DNA of 5,787 bases from Phycisphaerae bacterium (GTDB taxonomy: Bacteria; Planctomycetota; Phycisphaerae; Phycisphaerales; SM1A02), in NCBI GenBank assembly GCA_002690755.1, contig NZFT01000036.1, positions 30,866-36,652 on the forward strand, in the 5' to 3' direction. The position numbers were made by a program, and so were the translations under genes. The notes under the pieces are model-generated. The model had not been told where the DNA came from. It saw only the letters and a program-made list of their open reading frames with translations, and ran no database searches. Every line of letters begins with the position of its first letter. Positions within the stretch are counted from its first letter, which is position 1. Below are positions 1 through 5,425 of the stretch, piece by piece.

Positions 1-676
1 TCGGTTCGTCACCGCCTTCGGCAAGCACTTCGCCGAGGGGTGAGACGAGCATGGAACGGCCGCCGTACTCGTGGGCGGGGTCGCTCCCGACGCGGTTCAC
101 CGCGATCACGAAGGCTTGATTCTCGATCGCCCGTGCGACCACCAGCGCCCGCCAGTGCTCGATCCGGGCGGAGGGCCAGTTCGCGATGATCGAAAGCACT
201 TCCGCACCGCCGGCCGTCGCGATCCGGTGCAGCTCGGGAAAGCGAAGGTCGTAGCAGATCGACGGGGCGACCCCGAACCTCCCGACGCGGTCCAGCACGA
301 TGTCGGCACCCGCGGCGTAGAAGCGTGGCTCGTCGGTGAAACCGAAAGGGTGCATCTTCTCGTAGACCGGTCCGATCCGGCCGTCCGGATGGACGATCAC
401 CGTCGCGTTGGCGCATCCCGGTGCTCGGTCGACGCGACGCGCGAATCCGATCTGGACCGACATCTTCCATCGACGCGCGCAGTCTGCGGCCCAGCCGAGC
501 GAATCACCTCGCGTCGCGGCCTCCGTATCCATCGTCCAGCCGCAGTCCGACATCTCGGGCAGCACCACCAGCCCGCCTTCGGGGGCGTCGGATGCCTCGA
601 CCATCGCTTCCACGATCCGGTGCGACTCGGGCTTGTCATGCCACGCCGGGGCGTACTGGAGCGCGAGAACGTGCAT
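1..676 (-). CDS. Carbon-nitrogen hydrolase, omega-amidase (YafV/Nit2)-like, 3' end cut by window edge
   Basis: This is a partial gene: 225 residues are visible from the ATG at 676 down to the window edge, without a stop. Family members run to about 255-275 residues, so roughly 30-50 C-terminal residues are missing. It belongs to the nitrilase superfamily. All three catalytic residues are visible: Glu41 in VVLPEMSDCGW, Lys107 in YEKMHPFGF, and Cys141 in SICYDLRFPEL. The stretches IANWPSARIEHWRALVVARA and IENQAFVIAVNRVGSD (about residues 172-208) match my memory of E. coli YafV and mammalian Nit2. Those enzymes hydrolyse alpha-ketoglutaramate or alpha-ketosuccinamate to the keto acid plus ammonia in the cytoplasm. 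The substrate here is inferred from that resemblance, and another amide is possible. A GGGAG motif (plus-strand 687-691) lies 10 bases before the ATG, and no in-frame start lies just upstream. The gene sits downstream of tRNA-His on the same strand, separated by a hairpin. Confidence 0.9.
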   Translation of the reverse strand, partial: MHVLALQYAPAWHDKPESHRIVEAMVEASDAPEGGLVVLPEMSDCGWTMDTEAATRGDSLGWAADCARRWKMSVQIGFARRVDRAPGCANATVIVHPDGRIGPVYEKMHPFGFTDEPRFYAAGADIVLDRVGRFGVAPSICYDLRFPELHRIATAGGAEVLSIIANWPSARIEHWRALVVARAIENQAFVIAVNRVGSDPAHEYGGRSMLVSPLGEVLAEGGDEP

Positions 677-717
677 CGGAGAGGAGCTCCCGGTCCGTCG
701 GACGTCCGATCAAGAAC

Positions 718-747
718 GACGCCACCGAATCAGGCTTCGGTGGCGTC
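718..747 (-). terminator. Terminator-like hairpin downstream of tRNA-His
   Basis: Bases 718-729 and 736-747 form a perfect 12-bp stem around a 6-base loop. It starts 12 bases past the tRNA 3' end, where a tRNA terminator would be expected. On the minus strand it is followed only by GTTCTTG, a weak T tract, so termination may be inefficient. The nitrilase-type gene starts about 40 bases further on and could receive some read-through. On the plus strand it is followed by TTTCGTC, but no gene pointing that way precedes it. Confidence 0.6.
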
Positions 748-758
748 TTTCGTCAAAG

Positions 759-831
759 GGCGACTGACGGGATTTGAACCCGCGACGTCCTGGATCACAA
801 CCAGGTGCTCTACCCCTGAGCTACAGCCGCC
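759..831 (-). tRNA. tRNA-His (anticodon GTG)
   Basis: The minus strand folds into a complete cloverleaf. The 7-bp acceptor stem is GCGGCTG with CAGTCGC, including one G-T pair. The D arm is GCTC/GAGC, the anticodon stem is CCTGG/CCAGG with loop TTGTGAT, and the T arm is GCGGG/CCCGT with loop TTCGAAT. The anticodon is GTG, which reads His codons CAC and CAT. Two identity marks of bacterial tRNA-His are encoded: an extra G at position -1 (base 831) and C73 as the discriminator (base 759). The 3' CCA is not encoded; the bases after C73 are CTT, so CCA must be added by nucleotidyltransferase. The gene is divergent from pckA and has its own promoter candidate. Confidence 0.96.
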
Positions 832-845
832 ATGGGAATTTGCGA

Positions 846-874
846 AGCGTATCGCGATCAGGCCCGGGGCTCAA
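846..874 (-). promoter_or_regulatory. Putative sigma70-type promoter for tRNA-His
   Basis: On the minus strand, TTGAGC (plus 869-874) is separated by 17 bases from TACGCT (plus 846-851). The -35 element is good and the -10 is weak, but the spacing is optimal. The predicted transcription start falls about 7-8 bases before the mature tRNA 5' end, which suits a tRNA gene processed by RNase P. Confidence 0.5.
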
Positions 875-981
875 GCGGCGACCCGATCCCATCCCCGTCT
901 TCGAGCGATCCTCATGGGCCTCGATTGGAGTATTTTTCCGCGGCTTCGATGGTTTTGACGGTGTTTGGCCGATGGGGGGGA

Positions 982-990
982 TGTTAGAAT
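982..990 (+). promoter_or_regulatory. Putative extended -10 promoter for pckA
   Basis: TGTTAGAAT fits an extended -10 box (TGn followed by a TATAAT-like hexamer, TAGAAT at 985-990). No good -35 lies at 16-18 bases: TTTGGC at 963-968 is poor, and the better TTGACG at 955-960 is 24 bases away. The predicted start is near 997, giving a leader of about 37 bases before the ATG at 1035. If correct, it rules out the in-frame ATGs at 972 and 981 as the pckA start, because they would lie upstream of the mRNA. Confidence 0.35.
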
Positions 991-999
991 TCGGAATTC
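987..999 (+). repeat. Double GAATTC element at the pckA start region
   Basis: Two copies of GAATTC, at 987-992 and 994-999, are separated by a single G. Each copy is palindromic, so the 13-base unit is both a direct repeat and nearly a palindrome. It overlaps the putative -10 box and the predicted transcription start, where a repressor site could lie. It may be chance. Confidence 0.25.
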
Positions 1000-1034
1000 G
1001 CTTTCGGGAAATACGAACGAGGTTCTTCCTGACC

Positions 1035-2618
1035 ATGAGCAGCACCGCATCCGTCGATCGACTGGCCGATCTGGGACAGTCCAATCTCCACCGAAACCTT
1101 TCCACCGCGACCCTCGTCGAACATGCGATCCGACGGGGGGAAGGGGTGCTGGCCGCCAATGGGGCCCTGATGTGCGACACCGGGGCTCGGAGCGGCCGGA
1201 GCCCGGGTGACAAGTTCCTCGAGGACACGCCCGCCGTCCATGACTCGATCGACTGGGGCAAGGTCAACCAGCCGATCAGCCCGGAGAACTTCGCCGCCCT
1301 CGAAGCGATGGCGATCGAACATCTCCGCGACCGGAACGAGCTCTACCGCTTCGACGGGTTCGCGGGCGCGGATCCGAAATATCGCCTCAAGGTCTCGGTG
1401 GTGACGGAGGAGGCGTGGCATTCGCTCTTCGCCGCGACCCTCTTCATCAACGCCTCCGACGAGGACGAGGCGGGATTCGATCCGGACTGGGTCATCTACA
1501 ACGCCTGCAACCTGAAGATCGACGATCCTTCGAAGTACGGCGTGAAGAACGGGCTCGCCGTGATTCAGAGCCTCGAGCAGCGCAAGGTGATCATCCTCGG
1601 CACGCGTTACGCGGGCGAGATGAAGAAGTCGATCTTCTACGCGATGAACCACGACCTTCCCGACATGGGCGTGTTTCCGATGCACTGCTCGGCCAACGTC
1701 GATCACGAGGATCCGGAGAACGTCGCGGTGTTCTTCGGTCTTTCCGGTACCGGCAAGACCACCCTCTCCGCCGACCCGAACCGGGACCTGGTGGGGGACG
1801 ACGAGCACGGCTGGAGCGAGGATGGGGTCTTCAACATCGAAGGTGGCTGCTACGCCAAGTGCATCAACCTCTCGCAGGAGGGCGAGCCGGAGATCTGGAA
1901 CGCGATCCGGTTCGGCAGCGTGCTCGAGAACGTGGTGCTCGGGGATGACCGCGTCCCGGACTACGACGACGGTTCCAAGACCGAGAACACCCGGGTCACG
2001 TATCCGGTGGACTTCATCGATCACGCCCGACGACCGTCGATGGCCGGGCACCCCCGCAACGTGGTGTTCCTGACCGCGGACGCCTTCGGGGTGCTGCCGC
2101 CGGTCTCCAAGCTCACGCCCGCCCAGGCGATGTACTACTTCATCAACGGCTACACCTCGAAGCTCGCGGGGACGGAGGCCGGGGTGACCGAGCCCCAGCC
2201 CGGCTTCAGCCCCTGCTTCGGGGGGCCGTTCCTGCCCCGTCCGCCGATGGTGTACGCGGAATGGCTGGAGCGTCGGATCGCGGAGCGTGGCGCCGACGTG
2301 TGGCTGCTCAACACCGGCTGGACCGGGGGTCCCTACGGAACGGGAAATCGTTTCAGTCTGGCCTGGACCCGAACGTTCGTCGATCGGATTCTCGACGGAA
2401 GCCTCTCCTCGGTCGAAACCCGGCAGCACCCGATCTTCGGACTCCACATGCCCGTCTCGGTCGAAGGTGTCCCGGACGAGGTGCTGGATCCCAGGAACAC
2501 CTGGGCCGACGGCGACGCCTACGACCAGATGGCTCGAAAGCTCGCGACGAGCTTCCGCAAGAACGACGCGAAGTTCACCATCTCCGACGCGGTGCGCGAG
2601 GCCGGCCCGTCGGGCTGA
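1035..2618 (+). CDS. pckA: Phosphoenolpyruvate carboxykinase (ATP)
   Basis: This 527-residue cytoplasmic enzyme is close in length to E. coli PckA (540). It converts oxaloacetate plus ATP to PEP, CO2 and ADP, the entry step of gluconeogenesis, and in some bacteria runs in the reverse, carboxylating direction. Hallmarks are intact. Arg55 in SGRSPGDK binds substrate. Lys197/Lys198 (GEMKK) and His217 (MHCSAN) are the metal and substrate ligands. The P-loop GLSGTGKTT spans 235-243, with Lys241. The kinase-2 motif GDDEHGW supplies Asp255/Asp256, and Arg320 lies in SKTENTR. LTADAFGVLPPVS and NTGWTGG follow in the usual order. The P-loop form without a GTP-class signature indicates the ATP type. The reading frame is open upstream to 774, but family similarity begins just after 1035. 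GAGG at 1019-1022 is a modest ribosome binding site 12 bases before that ATG. It is divergent from tRNA-His and is followed by a hairpin, so probably monocistronic. Confidence 0.97.
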   Translation: MSSTASVDRLADLGQSNLHRNLSTATLVEHAIRRGEGVLAANGALMCDTGARSGRSPGDKFLEDTPAVHDSIDWGKVNQPISPENFAALEAMAIEHLRDRNELYRFDGFAGADPKYRLKVSVVTEEAWHSLFAATLFINASDEDEAGFDPDWVIYNACNLKIDDPSKYGVKNGLAVIQSLEQRKVIILGTRYAGEMKKSIFYAMNHDLPDMGVFPMHCSANVDHEDPENVAVFFGLSGTGKTTLSADPNRDLVGDDEHGWSEDGVFNIEGGCYAKCINLSQEGEPEIWNAIRFGSVLENVVLGDDRVPDYDDGSKTENTRVTYPVDFIDHARRPSMAGHPRNVVFLTADAFGVLPPVSKLTPAQAMYYFINGYTSKLAGTEAGVTEPQPGFSPCFGGPFLPRPPMVYAEWLERRIAERGADVWLLNTGWTGGPYGTGNRFSLAWTRTFVDRILDGSLSSVETRQHPIFGLHMPVSVEGVPDEVLDPRNTWADGDAYDQMARKLATSFRKNDAKFTISDAVREAGPSG

Positions 2619-2654
2619 GTTCACCGAACCCTTCGATCGAAGCGACGCATGCGG

Positions 2655-2687
2655 ACGGGCCGGATCTCCATCGGAGATCCGGCCCGT
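2655..2687 (+). terminator. Terminator-like hairpin after pckA
   Basis: Bases 2655-2669 and 2673-2687 form a perfect, GC-rich 15-bp stem with a 3-base loop, starting 37 bases after the pckA stop. The following bases, TCCCGTTCGCTGT, contain only scattered Ts, so it departs from the classic intrinsic terminator. It could also act as a 3' stabiliser or a processing hairpin. Confidence 0.65.
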
Positions 2688-2993
2688 TCCCGTTCGCTGT
2701 CCGGCCGCGCCGGCCGCGAAGGGATCTCGGAGTCGGTTGCAGCGTCGAACCCGGTTCGGCTCGGGCGGATTCGGGCTGCGAGGCTTCGAAATCGTCGATT
2801 CACGCCGCAGGACCGTATTTATCGGCAGGTCGCGTTCACAGGGGGGAGGTCTGGCGTTCCATGTCGTTCTTTTGCGCAGATTCCTTTGTCGTCGGGCTGA
2901 ATTCGCGGGATCGAGCGTCCGATGACACCTCTGAAGCGAGACCCCGCCGGACGCGGGATGCCTCGGACGCCAGAGCACACGGGACGCAACACC
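2688..2993. other. Gap of about 300 bases with no convincing gene
   Basis: The stretch lies between the pckA hairpin and the regulator start. Open frames crossing it give Arg/Ser/Pro-rich translations with no recognisable motif. Visible elements are a repeated CCGGCCG at about 2701-2717, an AT-rich TATTTAT at 2816-2822 that could be a weak -10 box, and GGGGGGAGG at 2841-2849 placed 11 bases before an ATG at 2861. That ATG is in a different frame from the regulator and is discussed under rejected items. The gap is longer than the other intergenic spaces here and probably holds the regulator's promoter and 5' leader. I cannot identify a riboswitch or small RNA in it. Confidence 0.4.
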
Positions 2994-3590
2994 ATGAGCA
3001 ACGAACAGTTCAACCTCCTCGACAAGGATGTCCTCACCACCGGAGAGGTGGCGAAGATCTGCAATGTCGCCAGCCGCACCGTGAGCAAGTGGTTCGACTC
3101 CGGTCAGCTGAAGGGCTACCGCATTCCCGGCTCGAAGGATCGTCGGATTCCAGTCGGAAACCTGCTCACCTTCATGCGGGAGCACGAGATTCCGATGGAC
3201 GGCCTGATGAGCGGTCGGCCCCGGGTGCTGATCTGCGATCAGGACGAGGGCGTCATCGACACCCTCACCTCGGTCCTCGGCGAACAGACCAACTTCGACG
3301 TCCACACCTGCGAAAGTCTCTTCGCGGCGGGGATGGAGTGCGAGCGATTCCGTCCGCACGTCATGCTCTACGAACTCGGCGTCTCCGACGACGATGGTCG
3401 CCAGCTCTGCTCGATGATCCGCGGCAACGAGGAACTCCAGGACACCCGCATCATCGCGATGAGCAGTCGGGTCACCGACGGCCAGACTTCGCAGTTGATG
3501 CAGTCCGGATTCGACGGCGTTCTTCGGAAGCCGTTCACCGTCCGCCAGGTCATCGAGGCGGTCGAGACCGCCCACGCCGTGGTCTATTGA
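2994..3590 (+). CDS. Orphan regulator: BldC/excisionase-type HTH plus atypical receiver domain
   Basis: This is a 198-residue protein with two domains. Residues 13-66 form a MerR/BldC/excisionase-like helix-turn-helix: LTTGEVAKICNVASRTVSKW followed by a basic wing with GYRIPGSKDRRIP, which would bind DNA. Residues 76-195 form a CheY-like receiver. The acidic pocket (Asp82, Asp84 in ICDQDE), the strand-4 Ser157/Ser158 and Lys179 in RKPF are kept. The phosphoacceptor Asp is replaced by Glu127 (VMLYELGVSDDDG aligned with the usual LLDL-MPGMDG), and the loop Pro is Ser131. The order, DNA-binding domain first and receiver second, is the reverse of OmpR and NarL regulators. No histidine kinase lies nearby. 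I infer a transcription regulator that may act without phosphorylation; its targets are unknown. The ATG at 2994 is chosen because similarity begins just after it and GGGA (2981-2984) lies 9 bases upstream; an in-frame ATG at 2922 would add 24 undistinguished residues. Confidence 0.88.
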   Translation: MSNEQFNLLDKDVLTTGEVAKICNVASRTVSKWFDSGQLKGYRIPGSKDRRIPVGNLLTFMREHEIPMDGLMSGRPRVLICDQDEGVIDTLTSVLGEQTNFDVHTCESLFAAGMECERFRPHVMLYELGVSDDDGRQLCSMIRGNEELQDTRIIAMSSRVTDGQTSQLMQSGFDGVLRKPFTVRQVIEAVETAHAVVY

Positions 3591-3644
3591 ACCGATGAGG
3601 GAACCGCGGCGGCCTCCGGGTCGACGCCTCGCAAGGACGCGAGT

Positions 3645-3681
3645 ACGCCCCGAAGCAGCCGAACCGGCTGCATCGGGGCGT
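3645..3681 (+). terminator. Terminator hairpin after the regulator gene
   Basis: Bases 3645-3661 and 3665-3681 pair over 17 positions with a single A-A mismatch (3654/3672) around the loop AAC. The run GTTCCATTTT follows, the best T-rich tail of the three hairpins here. It starts 54 bases after the regulator stop and separates that gene from nadE. Its presence also argues against starting nadE at the in-frame ATG at 3595. Confidence 0.75.
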
Positions 3682-3712
3682 GTTCCATTTTCAAGGCGAC
3701 GAGGGTCGGTGC

Positions 3713-3721
3713 TGCTAAGAT
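3713..3721 (+). promoter_or_regulatory. Putative extended -10 promoter for nadE
   Basis: TGCTAAGAT fits an extended -10 box (TGn plus TAAGAT at 3716-3721), the same arrangement as upstream of pckA. No -35-like hexamer is seen at 16-18 bases. The predicted transcription start is about 3727-3730, at or just before the nadE ATG at 3730. Confidence 0.35.
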
Positions 3722-3729
3722 TTTCCGTC

Positions 3730-5415
3730 ATGCGGATCGCAATTGCCCAGTTCGACGTGGTGGTCGGAGACCTTGCCGGAAACGCCGCCGCCATCCGGGC
3801 GGCCGCGGCGGCGGCGGCCGACGATGCGGACCTGCTCGTCCTTCCCGAACTCTGCCTGATCGGCTACCCACCACGTGATCTGCTCCTTCGCGAGGAGGTC
3901 GTGCCGGCCTGCGAACGGACGCTCGGGGCGTTGGCCGCGGATCTTCCGCTGCCCACCCTGATCGGCACCCCGCGCCGGGTCGCCGGAGGCAGTCGGCCGA
4001 TCGCCAATTCCATCGCCCTGTGCCGGGGCGGCCGGGTGGAGGCGTGGCACGACAAGATCCTGCTCCCGACCTACGACGTCTTCGACGAGGCCCGCTGGTT
4101 CGAGCCCGGCGTCCGCCCGCTGGTCTTCGATCTGCAGACGCCTGCAGGGGCTCGCCGCATCGGCGTCCTCGCCTGCGAGGATCTCTGGCGGGCCGAGGAC
4201 GTGGGCATCGAACGACGGTACGACGTCGATCCGGTCGCGGCGATCGCGGACGCGGGCTGCGACGTCGTGGTGAATCCCAGCGCCAGCCCCTTCGTCGCCG
4301 GGAAGTCGGTCCGACATCGTGCGATCCTCGCCGAAGCGGCGGCGCGAGTCGGTGCCCCGGTGGTGATGGTGAACCAGACCGGCGCCTGCGACGACCTCGT
4401 CTTCGACGGTGGATCGATGATCGTCTCGCCGGGCGGTGGCGTGCTCGGAGCGCTCGATCGCTTCCGACCCGCGTCCGGCACCTTCGATCTCGACGCCGGC
4501 GACCCCGGCGTCACGGATCCGGGGGATGAAATCTCCGTGCACGCGGAGCGCTTCGAGGCGATCCGACTCGCGCTTGGTTCGTACTGCCGGCGCACCGGAC
4601 ACGCTTCCGTGCTGCTCGGGCTCTCCGGCGGCATCGACTCCGCGTTGGTCGCGGCACTCGCGGTGGCGTCGCTGGGGCCTGACGCGGTACTCGGCGTCCT
4701 GCTCCCCAGCCGCTACTCGTCGGACGGATCCCAGAGCGATTCGCGGGATCTCGCGACGCGGTTGGGCATCCGGGCGGAGGAGATGTCGATCGAGCCCATG
4801 CACACCCTGGTGGCGTCCACGTTGGAGCCGGTGCTCCGCGTCGACGGGCCCGGGCTCGAAGGCCTCGCCGACGAGAACGTGCAGGCCCGGTCCCGGGGGC
4901 TTCTGCTGATGGCCCTGTCGAACGCTCGTGGCCGGATGCTCCTCTCCACCAGCAACAAGAGCGAACTCGCGGTGGGGTACTCGACCCTCTACGGCGACAT
5001 GTGCGGCGGGTACGCGCCGATCGGGGATCTCTACAAGGTCGAGGTCTTCGAACTCGCCCGTTGGATCAACGACTCGCACCGGTCGCTGGGATTCAAGACC
5101 CCGCCGATCCCGGTCGCGAGCATCGAAAAGCCGCCGTCCGCGGAACTTCGTCCGGATCAGCGTGACGACGAGTCGCTGCCCGAATACGAGGTGCTGGACG
5201 CCTATCTCCGGGGACGGATCGACGAGGCGCGGGCCCCGGAATCACTCCGGGAGACGCTCGGGGTCGATGCGGACTCGGTTCAACGCATCGAACGACTGCT
5301 CGCGATCAGCGAGTTCAAGCGCTACCAGGCGACGATCATTCCCAAGCTCTCGCCGCGCACCTTCGGACGCGGGCGGGAGATGCCCGTGGCCGCCCGCTGG
5401 AATCCGGGGGATTGA
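3730..5415 (+). CDS. nadE: Glutamine-dependent NAD+ synthetase
   Basis: This 561-residue cytoplasmic enzyme catalyses the last step of NAD+ synthesis: deamido-NAD+ is adenylated with ATP and amidated with ammonia released from glutamine. Residues 1 to about 265 form a nitrilase-type glutaminase with triad Glu40 (VLPELCLIGYPPRD), Lys109 (WHDKILLPTYDVFDE) and Cys149 (VLACEDLW). The rest is the synthetase: ATP-pyrophosphatase loop GLSGGIDS at 297-304, STSNKSE at 406-412, YGDMCGGYAPIGDLYK after it, and KPPSAEL at 467-473. Both halves are complete and the length fits the two-domain bacterial form. Residues 24-30 are seven alanines in a row, in the first helix. The ATG at 3730 opens the conserved MRIAIAQFD start; no Shine-Dalgarno is seen just before it (GAGGG is about 25 bases away). 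A terminator hairpin precedes the gene, so it probably has its own promoter. It converges on the phosphatase gene with a 10-base gap. Confidence 0.97.
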   Translation: MRIAIAQFDVVVGDLAGNAAAIRAAAAAAADDADLLVLPELCLIGYPPRDLLLREEVVPACERTLGALAADLPLPTLIGTPRRVAGGSRPIANSIALCRGGRVEAWHDKILLPTYDVFDEARWFEPGVRPLVFDLQTPAGARRIGVLACEDLWRAEDVGIERRYDVDPVAAIADAGCDVVVNPSASPFVAGKSVRHRAILAEAAARVGAPVVMVNQTGACDDLVFDGGSMIVSPGGGVLGALDRFRPASGTFDLDAGDPGVTDPGDEISVHAERFEAIRLALGSYCRRTGHASVLLGLSGGIDSALVAALAVASLGPDAVLGVLLPSRYSSDGSQSDSRDLATRLGIRAEEMSIEPMHTLVASTLEPVLRVDGPGLEGLADENVQARSRGLLLMALSNARGRMLLSTSNKSELAVGYSTLYGDMCGGYAPIGDLYKVEVFELARWINDSHRSLGFKTPPIPVASIEKPPSAELRPDQRDDESLPEYEVLDAYLRGRIDEARAPESLRETLGVDADSVQRIERLLAISEFKRYQATIIPKLSPRTFGRGREMPVAARWNPGD

Positions 5416-5425
5416 GGACTCCGGT

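Noticed and set aside
9..470. A 153-codon minus-strand open frame inside the nitrilase-type gene
   Set aside because: It is an off-frame shadow on the same strand as the omega-amidase-like gene; its translation is Arg-rich and has no motif.
71..958. A 295-codon plus-strand open frame across the left part of the window
   Set aside because: It runs antisense to the nitrilase-type gene, whose catalytic motifs are intact, and then through the hairpin and tRNA-His.
774..1034. Upstream extension of the pckA reading frame, including ATGs at 774, 972 and 981
   Set aside because: The extension crosses the tRNA-His gene and the promoter region, and PEPCK similarity starts after 1035. The residues it would add resemble no PEPCK N-terminus.
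2994..3200. Excisionase-like HTH as a sign of a prophage or integrative element
   Set aside because: The HTH is fused to a receiver domain. There is no integrase, attachment repeat or phage gene in the window, and the nearby tRNA-His gene is intact with no duplicated 3' end visible.
2861..3598. Open frame from ATG 2861, preceded by GGGGGGAGG
   Set aside because: From 2994 onward it is the out-of-frame shadow of the regulator. The translation is His/Arg/Pro-rich with no family resemblance. The SD-like motif is kept only as a finding.
3595..3729. Upstream extension of nadE to the ATG at 3595
   Set aside because: It would translate the terminator hairpin at 3645-3681 and add 45 Arg/Pro-rich residues before the family's conserved MRIAIAQFD start.
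984..3794. A 936-codon open frame on the minus strand across pckA, the gap and the regulator
   Set aside because: It is the mirror of plus-strand coding with strong third-position GC bias. It has no recognisable motifs and covers two well-supported genes and two hairpins.
3780..3825. GCG/GCC-rich run as a microsatellite or regulatory repeat
   Set aside because: It encodes seven alanines in the first helix of the NadE glutaminase domain and uses ordinary GC-rich alanine codons.
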